From DASVAL01 sp035649575 (GTDB taxonomy: Bacteria; Planctomycetota; UBA1135; UBA2386): DNA of 64,000 nucleotides. The DNA is taken from contig DASRJH010000199.1 of NCBI GenBank assembly GCA_035649575.1, positions 19,965 to 83,964 of the forward strand. Reading direction: 5' to 3'. Shown one piece after another: positions 33,884-42,962 of the stretch; within the stretch, counting starts at the first letter, position 1; every line of letters begins with the position of its first letter. Under the pieces are notes generated by a model. That model saw only the letters and a list, made by a program, of their open reading frames with translations, was not told where the DNA came from and searched no databases. A program made the position numbers and the translations under genes.

Positions 33884-34678
33884 GTGCCGACCTACCTGCT
33901 GACGATCGCCTACGAAGGCACGCGATACCACGGCTGGCAACGACAGGCCGGCCTGCCGACCGTGCAAGAGCAGCTCGAGAACGCGTTCGAGGCGATCGAC
34001 TGCAAGAACGTCCACGTGGAAGGAGCCGGCCGCACCGACACCGGAGTCCACGCGCTCGGCCAGTGTGCCCACGTCGTCGTGCCGCGCGCGTTCGCCGAAG
34101 AGCGGCTGCGGCTCGCGTTGAACGCGAACCTGCCCGAGGACATCGCTGTGCTGGCCGTGCGCGAGGCGCCTGCCGAGTTCCACGCGCGGTTCCACGCCCG
34201 CGGCAAGCGCTACGCCTATCGCTGTCTCGTCGGCGGCGCGCGGCCGGCGATCGGTCGTCATCTCTACCACTGGGTGCGGCGGCCGGTCGATCTCGCTGCG
34301 ATGCGCCAGGCGGCGTCGTGCTTGCGCGGCACGCACGACTTCGCGTCGTTCGCGACGAATCCCGGCTACGCGCGCACCCGCGGCACGGTGCGCACGCTCG
34401 AGCACGTGCACCTCGTGGACCGACCCCGGGGCTTCGACTTCGCCGTGCAGGGCACCGGATTCCTCTACAACATGGTCCGCAACCTCGTCGGCTCGCTGCT
34501 CGAAGTCGGCTATGGCAACCAGTCACCGGGCTGGATCCGCGAGGTCCTGTCGGCCAGGGATCGCACGGCGGCCGGTCCCACGGCACCGCCGCATGGCCTC
34601 TACCTGCTGCGTGTGCTCTACGCGCGCGATCTGTCGCCGGCGGGCGTCGAACCGGGCCAGGATGCCGCAGGTGCATGA
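33884..34678 (+). CDS. truA: tRNA pseudouridine(38-40) synthase TruA
   Basis: 264 residues from GTG 33884. Catalytic Asp52 lies in GAGRTDTGVHA, preceded by the YEGTRYHGWQRQ strand. Further family motifs are FHARGKRYAYR, GTHDFASF and FLYNMVRNLVG. It converts uridines 38-40 of the tRNA anticodon arm to pseudouridine. The GTG was chosen because homology starts with its first residues; no ATG lies in frame nearby. It is the last gene of the rpoN run. Confidence 0.96.
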   Translation: MPTYLLTIAYEGTRYHGWQRQAGLPTVQEQLENAFEAIDCKNVHVEGAGRTDTGVHALGQCAHVVVPRAFAEERLRLALNANLPEDIAVLAVREAPAEFHARFHARGKRYAYRCLVGGARPAIGRHLYHWVRRPVDLAAMRQAASCLRGTHDFASFATNPGYARTRGTVRTLEHVHLVDRPRGFDFAVQGTGFLYNMVRNLVGSLLEVGYGNQSPGWIREVLSARDRTAAGPTAPPHGLYLLRVLYARDLSPAGVEPGQDAAGA

Positions 34679-34973
34679 TCTCGCCTCGGTGAGAGCGAGG
34701 TACACGGGCGAGTTGCCGGACCGATAGCCAGACCTCGCGATCGCGCGAGCGCGTAGGAGCCGGCATGTCCTTCCACGCAGCGCGGTCCCGCGGTCTCGAT
34801 CCTGGGCTCCGTTCCGAGCCAGCCGTGACCGTGGCATCGGGTCAATCGCGGCGACTGTCAGGGAGGCTCGCTGGCGGACTCAAGCCGCGCTCCGGAGTCT
34901 CGATACGCCTTCTGCGCCGCGGCGCTCGAGAGCTGAGAGTTCTCGGGGACCGCGGCTCTTGGAGTCGCATCAC
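34679..34973. other. Intergenic stretch, nothing recognised
   Basis: About 295 bp after truA. An imperfect hairpin (CCTCG...CGAGG near 34685-34701) follows the truA stop. No gene, RNA or repeat family was recognised in the rest. Confidence 0.4.
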
Positions 34974-35996
34974 ATGAGAGTCAACGCATCGGGTCCTGCG
35001 TTCGGAGCCGCGCTTGCAATCGCGGTCGTCGTCGTCTCGCTGTCTCTGCGCAACGATGGCGAAGATCTGCTGCCGCCGGCCGCTGAGCAGGCGGCTGCAC
35101 GAGTGCCTCATCCCGACAGTCCTTACGCCGAGGTGCCCGATCCCGACGTCTTGGCGCTGGACCGCATCGATTCTGCGGGTTCCGTTGCTCACGCTGCCGC
35201 GCCGGCCGTGCTGCCTTGCCGCTTGGACGGCCGCGCCTGCACGAGCGACGGGCGGGCAGTTCCGAACGCGACCGTATTCCTCGTTGCGCGCGGCAACGGC
35301 GGGCGCCAACGCGCGATCACCGGTCCTGATGGGCGGTTCGAGTTCAGGGCGGCACCAGGTCCGCACGCGCTCGTGGTGCCGCCACTCGCGCGCCTGCTTG
35401 GAATCGAGCAGGAGGTCGAGCTGCGGCCCGAGGTGACTCGCGTCGAGATCGCGTTGCCACGGCTTGCGACTGCGCAGGTCGAAGGCCGCATCGTCGATAC
35501 CGAGGGGCTTCCCCTCTCGGACACGCGCGCGGTCTTGCACACAGCGAGCGCGCCCCGAACAGCGGACTTCGTCGAGACCGATCGCGGCGGATGGTTTCGA
35601 CTGGCGGACGTCCCGGTCGGCGACCTCGTGCTCAGGACGAGTGAGCCCATCCGCGCGGAGGTGCGTGGACACGAGCTCGTCGCGGGTCAGACGAAGAGCC
35701 TGCAGTTCGTGATCGACATCGGTTGCCACTCGCTCGCGGGCCAGGTGGTCGCCGAGGGCGGAACACCGGGGGTCGGCGCGCAAGTGCGGCTCGACCGCTC
35801 CTTCACCGCGGGAAACGGCATCCGCTGTGTCTCGACGCGCACGCTCGTCACCGACCAGAACGGCTGCTTCGTCTTCGAGCACCTCGGGCCCGGGCCAGGC
35901 AATCTCACCGTCATGGCTTCTGGTTGCGCGACCGAGGTCGTCGACATCGAACCGGGCACTTCTCCTGTCGTCGTCGTCCACAGGATCGCCAACTGA
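34974..35996 (+). CDS. Membrane-anchored protein with carboxypeptidase-regulatory-like domains
   Basis: 340 residues from ATG 34974, which has GGAG nine bases upstream. An N-terminal membrane anchor (FGAALAIAVVVVSLSL) is followed by three transthyretin-like units. Each shows the pattern G-x-[VI]-x-x-x-G-x-[PA]-[VL] ... D-x-x-G-x-F-x-[FLV] (for example CTSDGRAVPNATVFL, then GPDGRFEF; VDTEGLPLSDTRAVL; TDQNGCFVFEHL). Probably periplasmic. No catalytic motif. It belongs to the same architectural class as the ECF fusion at 7510 and the partial gene at the right edge. Confidence 0.65.
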   Translation: MRVNASGPAFGAALAIAVVVVSLSLRNDGEDLLPPAAEQAAARVPHPDSPYAEVPDPDVLALDRIDSAGSVAHAAAPAVLPCRLDGRACTSDGRAVPNATVFLVARGNGGRQRAITGPDGRFEFRAAPGPHALVVPPLARLLGIEQEVELRPEVTRVEIALPRLATAQVEGRIVDTEGLPLSDTRAVLHTASAPRTADFVETDRGGWFRLADVPVGDLVLRTSEPIRAEVRGHELVAGQTKSLQFVIDIGCHSLAGQVVAEGGTPGVGAQVRLDRSFTAGNGIRCVSTRTLVTDQNGCFVFEHLGPGPGNLTVMASGCATEVVDIEPGTSPVVVVHRIAN

Positions 35997-36029
35997 CGCT
36001 CTTACCCACTGTCGCCCTCGAGCACTGAC

Positions 36030-36872
36030 ATGATCGCACCAGGTTCTCATTGTATGCGCATGGGCGCGCTGTTCGCCCTGAGCGCGGTTCTCGCGCCGAG
36101 CGCGCTGGCCCACGGTGACCTCGACAAGCGGATCGCCGAGGTTTCACGCGAGATCGAGAAGGCGCCCGGCCGGGCCGACCTCCGGTTCAAGCGCGCGGAT
36201 CTTCATCGACGGCATCGCGATTGGCCCGCCGCGCGCAGCGACCTCGCCGATGCCCGGCGGCTCGATCGGCAACTGGCCGACCTCGACTTCCTCGCCGGCC
36301 TCGTGGAGTTCGATGCCGGCAGCCCCGCGAAGGCACTCGAGCTGCTGGACCGTCAGCTCACCGCCAATCCGAATCACGTTCCGGCGCACTTGTGCCGCGC
36401 CCGCACGCTCGTGGCGCTCGACCGCCCGCGCGAGGCCGTGCGCGACTACGATCTGACCTTGCAGGTCTCACGCGATCACGTCCCCGACCATTACCTCGAG
36501 CGTGCCCGCGCCCAGTGCGCTGCCGGCGCGGACGTCGCGGTGGTGCTGCGGGGGCTCGACGACGGAATCGGGCTCCTCGGCCCCGTGGTGAGCCTGCAGT
36601 CGATGGCGATCGATCTCGAGTTGCAACGCAACGATCGTCAGGCGGCCGTGCGCCGCATCGACCAGGTGCTGCCCACGCTGCCCTTCCGCGGGCCTTGGTT
36701 GCTGCGCCGCGGCCAAGTGCTCGAGCAGGACGGAAAGCCCGCAGAGGCCCGACAGACGTACACGACCGCGCTACGCGAGCTCATGGCGATCCCCGCCGCG
36801 CGCCGCCGCAGCACGGTCCACCAGGAGTTGGAGCAACAGCTAAGGCAGGCTCTCGAAGCACTGCAACGGTGA
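36030..36872 (+). CDS. Secreted TPR protein
   Basis: 280 residues. A signal peptide (MGALFALSAVLAPSALA) begins at internal Met11 (36060); Met1 at 36030 and Met9 are alternative starts. About five tetratricopeptide-like helix pairs follow, for example RADLRFKRADLHRRHRDW, then FDAGSPAKALELLDRQLT. The metallophosphoesterase gene starts 6 bp downstream, so both are probably in one transcript. A scaffold or partner for that enzyme is plausible but not shown. Confidence 0.7.
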   Translation: MIAPGSHCMRMGALFALSAVLAPSALAHGDLDKRIAEVSREIEKAPGRADLRFKRADLHRRHRDWPAARSDLADARRLDRQLADLDFLAGLVEFDAGSPAKALELLDRQLTANPNHVPAHLCRARTLVALDRPREAVRDYDLTLQVSRDHVPDHYLERARAQCAAGADVAVVLRGLDDGIGLLGPVVSLQSMAIDLELQRNDRQAAVRRIDQVLPTLPFRGPWLLRRGQVLEQDGKPAEARQTYTTALRELMAIPAARRRSTVHQELEQQLRQALEALQR

Positions 36873-36878
36873 ATCATC

Positions 36879-38594
36879 ATGACTCCAAGAACGCAGAATC
36901 ATCCTGCGGGCAGATTCCTGCTCGCCATCGCCGCAGTCTCGCTGATCGCGGCATCTGCCGCCGCGCAGACGATGACCCGCGGCCCCTACCTGCAATCCGG
37001 CACGGAGGACTCCGTCATCGTCCGCTGGCGCACGAGTGCCGCGACGAACAGCCGCGTCAAGTTCGGGCCGCAGCCCGGCCAGCTCACGTCGGTGGCCGAC
37101 GAACCGACCGCGACGACCGAGCACGTCGTCCGGCTCTCGGGACTGGCGCCGAGCACGAAGTATCACTACTCGGTCGGAACGACGGCAGCGACGCTCGCCG
37201 GCGACGATGCCAACCACTTCTTCGTGACCTCACCGCCGCGCGGCGTCCCCTCGCCGATGCGCATCTGGGTCCTCGGGGACGCCGGCACCGGCAGCTCGAG
37301 CCAGCGGGCGGTGCGCGACGCCTACTACGCGTTCACGGGATCGAGTCATACCAACCTCGTGATGTTGCTCGGTGACAACGCCTACAGCGACGGCACCGAC
37401 AGCGAGTACCAGTCCAACTTCTTCAACATCTACCCGACGATGCTGCGCAAGTCGGTCGTCTGGTCGACGCTCGGCAACCACGACGGTCACTCGGCCACCT
37501 CGTCGTCGCAATCGGGTCCGTACTACGACATCTTCACGTTTCCCGTGAACGGCGAAGCCGGCGGCGTGCCGTCCGGGACGGAGGCGTACTACTCGTTCGA
37601 CTGCGGCAACGTGCACTTCGTGTGCCTCGATTCGTACGAGTCGAGCCGTTCGCCCACCGGCGCCATGCTGCAGTGGCTCACTCAGGACCTCGCGATGAAC
37701 ACCAACACGTGGCTCGTCGCGTTCTTTCACCATCCGCCATACAGCAAGGGCTCGCACAACTCGGACAGCGAAACCGAGCTGATCCAGATGCGCCAGAACG
37801 CGCTGCCGATCCTCGAGGCCGGCGGCGTCGACCTCGTGCTGTGCGGGCACAGCCACGCCTACGAGCGGTCGTTCCTGATCGATCAACACTATGGCAGCTC
37901 GGGCACGTTCAGCGCGAGCCATGTCGTGAACGGGGGCAACGGTCGCATCGGCGGGGACGGGGCCTACGACAAGGGAGATGGCGGCCACGAAGGTGCGGTG
38001 TACATCGTCGCCGGCTCCTCGGGCCAGACGAGCGGCGGCTCGCTGAACCATCCGGCCATGTTCGTGTCCCTCAACACGCTGGGCTCCGTCGTACTCGACG
38101 TCAACGGCAGCCAGCTCGACGTGAAGTTCCTCGACAACACCGGCGCCTGGCAGACGAGGGACTACCTGACGCTGACCAAGAACGCCGGCGCGCCGCCGCA
38201 GAGCGACTTCGTCGGTGATCCGACATCCGGGCCGGCGCCACTCTCGGTGAGCTTCACCGACCTCTCGACGAACCTGCCGACGGGCTGGGCGTGGAACTTC
38301 GGCGACGGCCAGGGATCCACGCAGCGACACCCGTCGCACGCCTATGCCAACGCTGGTTCCTACAACGTGACGCTCACGGCGACCAACGCGCTGGGGTCCG
38401 ACCAGGTGGTCAAGAACTCCTACATCACGGTCACGACAGGTGGTGGTGGCGGCGGCGGCGGTGGTGGGGGCGGCGGTGAGATCGGCGGCGGCAACGATCG
38501 GGGCGGCGGTGCGGTGGACCCGCTCAGCGTGCTGCTGATCCTGCTGGGCCTCGGCGCGCTCACGGCTGCGTCGCGCCGGGGTGGGGCACGCTGA
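36879..38594 (+). CDS. Purple-acid-phosphatase-like metallophosphoesterase with PKD domain and GlyGly-CTERM-type tail
   Basis: 571 residues. Signal peptide (about 1-29), then a fibronectin-III-like domain typical of purple acid phosphatases (TMTRGPYLQSGTEDSVIVRW). The metal-binding motifs are complete: GDAGTG, GDNAYSDG, GNHDGH, FFHHPPYS and GHSHAYER. A PKD domain (about 435-515, SVSFTDLSTN, WNFGDGQGS) follows. The end is a Gly tract (521-533), a second Gly-rich stretch, a hydrophobic helix (about 549-564, LSVLLILLGLGALTAA) and a short basic tail (RRGGAR). This is the build of a GlyGly-CTERM sorting signal, cut by rhombosortase. The rhombosortase gene overlaps the stop codon (TGATG). Confidence 0.9.
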   Translation: MTPRTQNHPAGRFLLAIAAVSLIAASAAAQTMTRGPYLQSGTEDSVIVRWRTSAATNSRVKFGPQPGQLTSVADEPTATTEHVVRLSGLAPSTKYHYSVGTTAATLAGDDANHFFVTSPPRGVPSPMRIWVLGDAGTGSSSQRAVRDAYYAFTGSSHTNLVMLLGDNAYSDGTDSEYQSNFFNIYPTMLRKSVVWSTLGNHDGHSATSSSQSGPYYDIFTFPVNGEAGGVPSGTEAYYSFDCGNVHFVCLDSYESSRSPTGAMLQWLTQDLAMNTNTWLVAFFHHPPYSKGSHNSDSETELIQMRQNALPILEAGGVDLVLCGHSHAYERSFLIDQHYGSSGTFSASHVVNGGNGRIGGDGAYDKGDGGHEGAVYIVAGSSGQTSGGSLNHPAMFVSLNTLGSVVLDVNGSQLDVKFLDNTGAWQTRDYLTLTKNAGAPPQSDFVGDPTSGPAPLSVSFTDLSTNLPTGWAWNFGDGQGSTQRHPSHAYANAGSYNVTLTATNALGSDQVVKNSYITVTTGGGGGGGGGGGGGEIGGGNDRGGGAVDPLSVLLILLGLGALTAASRRGGAR

Positions 38595-39244
38595 TGGCTT
38601 CCGTCAACATTTGCGCGGCCGGTTGGACCGTGGCGCTCGCGGCTTTCGCCGCGATCGCCGCGTGGCCGCCGCTGGCCGGCGCGTTGCAGTTCGAGCACTC
38701 GGCGCTGCCCTCGGAGCCGTGGCGCCTGTTGACCTGCCACTGGGCGCACTGGCACCTGGACCACCTGTGCTGGAATCTCGCGGTGTTCATGGTACTCGGC
38801 GCGGTGATGGAGATCCGCAGTCGCGCGCGCTTTCTCGCTTGCGTCGTCAGCAGCGCGCTCGTGATCTCCGCCACGCTCATCGTGGCGCGGCCTGAGCTCG
38901 TGCTCTTCCGTGGCCTCAGCGGCATCGACTCGGCGCTGTTCGCCGCGGTGGTCGTGGTGTTGTTGCGCGACGCAGTCGCGGCGCGGCAATGGCAGACTAC
39001 CTCCTGGCTCGCGCTCGCGGTCACGGCATTGTTGGCCAAGATCGCGTTCGAGTCGGTGACCGGCCGGTGTCTGTTCGTCGACACCACGACGTTCACGCCG
39101 ATCCCGCTGGTCCACACGGCCGGTGCCATCGTCGGCGTGATCGTGGCCCTGGTGCCCACCACGGGGCATGCGGCTGCGCCGGCGCTCGAGCGAGAACGCG
39201 AAGAGCTCGACCCGGCCACGCCGGCCAGCGGCCGGGCGTCCTGA
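38594..39244 (+). CDS. rrtA: Rhombosortase (rhomboid-family intramembrane protease)
   Basis: 216 residues with five to six hydrophobic helices. The N-terminal region contains the family signature RLLTCHWAHWHLDHLCWNL. The rhomboid dyad is visible as Ser109 in RGLSGIDSA and His174 in PLVHTAGAIVG. Rhombosortases cleave GlyGly-CTERM tails and allow the substrate to leave the inner membrane or be attached to an acceptor. Its ATG shares bases with the stop of the phosphoesterase gene, which carries such a tail; this supports a dedicated enzyme-substrate pair. The Glu/Ala-rich C-terminus is soluble. Confidence 0.85.
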   Translation: MASVNICAAGWTVALAAFAAIAAWPPLAGALQFEHSALPSEPWRLLTCHWAHWHLDHLCWNLAVFMVLGAVMEIRSRARFLACVVSSALVISATLIVARPELVLFRGLSGIDSALFAAVVVVLLRDAVAARQWQTTSWLALAVTALLAKIAFESVTGRCLFVDTTTFTPIPLVHTAGAIVGVIVALVPTTGHAAAPALEREREELDPATPASGRAS

Positions 39245-39374
39245 CGCCTGGCCAGCAACGAGCCACGTTGGTCGGAATCCTCCGGTAGCGACGCGACATC
39301 CCGCGGCGCGGATAGGCTACGGACGAATACTCGACCGCGCCGGCCGTTTGCGGCCGTCTCCCCAGGGCCTGCCA

Positions 39375-41177
39375 ATGAAACCCACATTGTCCCGTTTCGT
39401 TCTCTGCCTGACCCTTTGTTCGCTCGGAGTCGCCCAGGCCCCGCACGTGGCTCCGCCAGCCACCGACGACGTGCTGCCGGCCTCGACCTACGCCTCGGTG
39501 CAGTTCGGCGGCTTGTCGGCCTGCCGGCGTTCGGCGACGGCGATGCCGCTCGCGGTCCTGGTCGACAACTTCCTGAAACGGGTGCCTGCAGAGACCCGCG
39601 CCACACGCGTCGACCAATCGCTCGACCACGCAGCACAACACCTGCAACACCACCTGCAGCAGGTGGGGCTCAGCGCCGCCGATCTGAGGGCCGTGCTCGG
39701 GCAGCCGATGACCGTCGCGATCGGACGCCTTTCGATCGAAGGCATGGGACCCTCGGTCGCGCTGGTCATCGAAGAAGGCGAGAGTGCGGCAGCGATCGGC
39801 CGCTGCACGGCGGCGATCGAGAACCTCGCGCGACAGTTCGGCGCCGGGATCGTGTTCGACGACGTGAAGATCGGTGATCTGACCGTGCGCCACGCCACGA
39901 TGCCGGATGGACCACCGGTGTTCCTTGGTTCGGTCGGCGGCTACTTCGTGCTGACCAACAGCCGTGGTCAACTGCGCGAGATCGCGGACGTCGTGCGCGG
40001 AGTCCAGCCGGGGCTGGCGCGTACCACGCGGCTCGCCGACTTGCGGCGTCGCCTGCCGCAGCCTGCGCTCGCTTCCGTGTTCGTCAACACCGCGAGCGTT
40101 GCTTCGATGCTCGATGCCCACCTGCCCTACGAGGCCGCTGCGTTCGGTGCCGCGCTCGGTCTCGGCCAGTGCGATGCGCTCTACGCGGGCACGACGGCTT
40201 CGGCGCGGGGTGGCAGCGACGTGGTCCACTTCGGGCTCGGTGGCAGCGAACGCGGCCTCATGAAGGCGCTCGTCGCACAACCCGCCGATCTCGGTTTCGC
40301 GAGGCTGTGTTCCCAGAACACGGTCGTGTTCGCCGCGGGCAGCTTCGATGCACAAGCGGTCCTCGACGCTTTTTCGCATTTCGTCGAGCTGCTGCCCGCA
40401 CCTGCTCGTGAGCAGGCCGACGTGAACCTGCGCAGGGGCCTCGACCGCGGTCTTCGCAGGTTCGGCACGACACGCGAAGCGGTCGCCGGCCTCGTGCACG
40501 CGTTCGGCAACCAGGTCGGATTCGCGCTGAGTCTCGAAAAGGGCGCGGTGCCGAAGCCCGAGGTGCTGGTGCACGTCGCGGTGCGCGATGCAACCGTCGT
40601 GGCGCCGGTGCTGCAGCAACTCGAGGCGATGGTCGCCGAGCGAGGCCATGTCGAATGGAAGACGCGCAAGGTCGGCGAGCACGAAATCCGGTTCTGCAAC
40701 GTCGACGCCGACGAGATCCAGCTGAAACTGTCGCCGTGCTACGTGCTCACGGAGAAGGCTCTGCTGCTCGGTTCCGACGCCGCGGCGCTCGTGCGCGCGC
40801 TGCGCCAGGGTGACCAGCCCGAAGAGAGCTTTGCTGCCCAGCCGGACTTCAAGGCGCTGCAGGCCACAGCGGCCGGCGGCAGCGGCGTGCTGCACCTGCG
40901 TCTGTTCCGCGGCGTCGAGATCGGGTGGCGCACGGTCGAGACGATGGTGTATCCGCAGCTCGACGCGCACCAGCAGGAGGTCGGCTTCTCGAGCGAGGCG
41001 CTGCCCGACGCGGAGTCGATGGCCAAGGCACTCGGCACGAGCACGTTCGTCTACAACGTCGACGACGACGGCATCACGTGGAAGAGCCACGGCACGCTGG
41101 CATTCGGCTCGCTGCTCGCGGGGTTCGGTGCACTGGCCGACGACCTGTTGAGCCGCGCGAGCGGCAAAGTGTACTGA
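39375..41177 (+). CDS. Exported DUF3352-like protein
   Basis: 600 residues from ATG 39375, with a signal peptide (FVLCLTLCSLGVAQA). The protein is built of long alternating strand-helix segments similar to DUF3352 proteins (VLPASTYASVQFGGLSAC near the start; LRAVLGQPMTVAIGRLSIEG; GGYFVLTNSRGQLREIADVV). No catalytic residues recognised. Its TGA is the first triplet of hairpin-element copy B, which separates it from the converging methyltransferase gene. Confidence 0.6.
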   Translation: MKPTLSRFVLCLTLCSLGVAQAPHVAPPATDDVLPASTYASVQFGGLSACRRSATAMPLAVLVDNFLKRVPAETRATRVDQSLDHAAQHLQHHLQQVGLSAADLRAVLGQPMTVAIGRLSIEGMGPSVALVIEEGESAAAIGRCTAAIENLARQFGAGIVFDDVKIGDLTVRHATMPDGPPVFLGSVGGYFVLTNSRGQLREIADVVRGVQPGLARTTRLADLRRRLPQPALASVFVNTASVASMLDAHLPYEAAAFGAALGLGQCDALYAGTTASARGGSDVVHFGLGGSERGLMKALVAQPADLGFARLCSQNTVVFAAGSFDAQAVLDAFSHFVELLPAPAREQADVNLRRGLDRGLRRFGTTREAVAGLVHAFGNQVGFALSLEKGAVPKPEVLVHVAVRDATVVAPVLQQLEAMVAERGHVEWKTRKVGEHEIRFCNVDADEIQLKLSPCYVLTEKALLLGSDAAALVRALRQGDQPEESFAAQPDFKALQATAAGGSGVLHLRLFRGVEIGWRTVETMVYPQLDAHQQEVGFSSEALPDAESMAKALGTSTFVYNVDDDGITWKSHGTLAFGSLLAGFGALADDLLSRASGKVY

Positions 41178-41305
41178 GCCAACCCGCCCGAGAGGCGGCT
41201 TGGCTCAGGATCTCTGGGAACCGTCGCAACGCGGGAATCAGCAAGGGCGAAAAAGACAGCCAGCCCGCTGCGACGGTTCATTGGGGCCAACCCGCCCGAG
41301 AGGCG
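41175..41305. repeat. Two-hairpin intergenic element, copy B
   Basis: Hairpin 1 spans 41175-41207: TGAGCCAA...CGCC / GGCGG.TTGGCTCA, starting on the upstream stop codon. Hairpin 2: GAACCGTCGCA (41218-41228) pairs perfectly with TGCGACGGTTC (41269-41279), continued by GCGGG/CCCGC. Its loop contains CAGCAAGGGCGAAAAAG and ACAGCCAG. The tail (about 41285-41305) repeats half of hairpin 1, GCCAACCCGCCCGAGAGGCG. It fills the whole gap between two convergent genes. Confidence 0.8.
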
Positions 41306-41306
41306 T

Positions 41307-42320
41307 TCAAGCCCTGGCCAGCACGGCCTTGAGCGGCGGGTTGCCGTCGAACGACGGGAAGTCCGCGTCGAGCGCGATCGACTCGAGCGATGACAGCGGC
41401 CGTCCGGCCTTCGCGGCGCATCGCCGCAGATCCTCGTGCCACGTCGCCTCGGTTACCTCGGGCACGTGGTTCGTGGCGATCAGTGCCCCACCCTCGGCGA
41501 GCGCGAGCACACACGGCTTCCACAGCGACTGGTAGTCGTGCACGACGTCGACCGTGCCGAACGGCCCCTTCGCGAAGCGAGGCGGGTCGAGCACGACGAG
41601 GTCGAACCGCTGCACGTCGACGCGCGGGAACGGTACGTTTCGTCCGGGCCGTTGCACGGGCAGTCCGGCGAGCTGGCGCAGCACGGGGATGCAGTCCGAG
41701 CGCAGCACGTGAAAGCGCTGGCCAGTGATTCCGTTCTGCCGTGCGTTGCGCACGCCGACGTCGAGCGCGGTCTGCGAGAAGTCGACGTTGAGTACGCTGC
41801 GCGCGCCGGCGGCGGCGGCTGCGACGCCGATGCTGCAGGTGTAGGCGAAGAGGTTCAGCACCGACCTGCCCGCAGCGAGGCTGCGCACGACGCTGCGGCC
41901 CGCACGCAGGTCGAGGAACAACCACGGATCCAGGCCGCGATGCCGCGCGCGCACGAGGAACCGCGTGCCCTCTTCGCGGCACTCGTGCTCGACGAGCGCA
42001 GCTGGCACGGGCTCGTGTGCGACGAAACCCGGCAGCGGCGTCCTGCCGCGGTGATTGCAGACGATCGCGAGATCGAGGCCGAGGGCACGGAAGACGACCG
42101 CGCGCAGCTTCTCGACGACCTGCGCGGCCAGGGCGGCGCGGAACGTCTGCAACAACAGCAGTGGTCCATAGCGATCGAGAGTCACGCCGGGTGCGTCCTC
42201 GGCGATGCCGTGGAACAACCGGTAGCAGTCGGTCTGCGCCGCATGCAGCCGCTGGAGCAGGGAAGCTCGCCGTTCGATGGCTTGTTCGAGGCTCGTCGCG
42301 AGGTGCTCTGGCTCGATCAC
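41307..42320 (-). CDS. RlmI/RlmK-like class I methyltransferase (no PUA domain)
   Basis: 337 residues from GTG 42320, which overlaps the stop of the upstream small gene (GTGA); a GTG at 42359 is possible but would lie deep inside that gene. Family motifs: the RlmI-type DCYRLFHGIAEDAPGVTLDRYG near the N-terminus, motif I region VLNLFAYTCSIGVAAAAAGA, DFSQTALDVG, the NPPY-like loop as VVLDPPRFAKG, and the C-terminal SLESIALDADFPS. Members are 23S rRNA m5C methyltransferases; the usual N-terminal PUA domain is absent. The target base is therefore uncertain. Confidence 0.85.
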   Translation of the reverse strand: MIEPEHLATSLEQAIERRASLLQRLHAAQTDCYRLFHGIAEDAPGVTLDRYGPLLLLQTFRAALAAQVVEKLRAVVFRALGLDLAIVCNHRGRTPLPGFVAHEPVPAALVEHECREEGTRFLVRARHRGLDPWLFLDLRAGRSVVRSLAAGRSVLNLFAYTCSIGVAAAAAGARSVLNVDFSQTALDVGVRNARQNGITGQRFHVLRSDCIPVLRQLAGLPVQRPGRNVPFPRVDVQRFDLVVLDPPRFAKGPFGTVDVVHDYQSLWKPCVLALAEGGALIATNHVPEVTEATWHEDLRRCAAKAGRPLSSLESIALDADFPSFDGNPPLKAVLARA

Positions 42321-42628
42321 GAGGGCGGCGGGTTGTTCGGTTGTTCGATGATCTCGCACACGCCGTGGCGGTCAGTGCGGATCCTGCCCTTCTTCTCGAG
42401 CTCCTGCCACACCTCGGCGGGGTATTGCTCCGGCGGCTTGACGCCGACGACTCCCGAATGACCACCCTTGCTCATGGGGTCGTGCCCGAGCCTCGACTCG
42501 TCGTCGAGCCGAGTCAACTTGATGCGCTTCTTGAGCGCCTTCATCGCGCGATGCAGCGTCTCCTTCGTGAACGTGCCGTCCGGGTTGCGTTCGACGATGT
42601 TCTTCGGTTCAGAGTTGCGTTGTTCCAT
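42317..42628 (-). CDS. Small conserved-looking protein of unknown function
   Basis: 103 residues. Basic N-terminal half (ETLHRAMKALKKRIKLTRLDDE), then HSGVVGVKPPEQYPAEVWQEL and a C-terminal KGRIRTDRHGVCEIIEQP, which looks like a compact folded domain. I do not recognise a named family. It starts at ATG 42628, divergent from the coiled-coil gene at 42705, and is coupled by GTGA to the methyltransferase gene downstream. A role in rRNA or ribosome work is a guess from the neighbour only. Confidence 0.65.
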   Translation of the reverse strand: MEQRNSEPKNIVERNPDGTFTKETLHRAMKALKKRIKLTRLDDESRLGHDPMSKGGHSGVVGVKPPEQYPAEVWQELEKKGRIRTDRHGVCEIIEQPNNPPPS

Positions 42629-42704
42629 GCCGGCATCATCGCGCTTGCGTCCCGCGCGTCCATTCCCCTTGCGGTGGCCCTTGCCGTTGCGTAAGCGAAC
42701 GGGA

Positions 42705-42962
42705 ATGGTCTCTGGCAAGGATGTCGCCAAGGAAGTCGAACGGGTGCGTAAGGCGCTGCGCGCGAAGCTGGGTTCGGGCGCGGACGTCGTGGTCGGGCAA
42801 GCAGAGCTGCGGCTGCTGCTCGACGAGGTCGGCCGGCTCATGCAGAGCAACGACCGGCTGCGGCGGCAGAACCGCCGCGTGCGGTTGAAGCTGCAACGGG
42901 TCGGGATCGCCGAGGACGCTGCAAGAACGCAGGGTGGCGACGACGACCCGGGCGAGGTGTGA
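42705..42962 (+). CDS. Small coiled-coil protein
   Basis: 85 residues. Nearly all heptad-like helix: KDVAKEVERVRKALRAKL, then ELRLLLDEVGRLMQSNDRL and RRQNRRVRLKLQRV. Acidic tail (GGDDDPGEV). No family recognised. Its stop overlaps the GTG of the receiver-DUF3052 gene (GTGA), so the two are probably co-translated. Shares a 76-bp divergent promoter region with the small gene at 42317-42628. Confidence 0.65.
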   Translation: MVSGKDVAKEVERVRKALRAKLGSGADVVVGQAELRLLLDEVGRLMQSNDRLRRQNRRVRLKLQRVGIAEDAARTQGGDDDPGEV

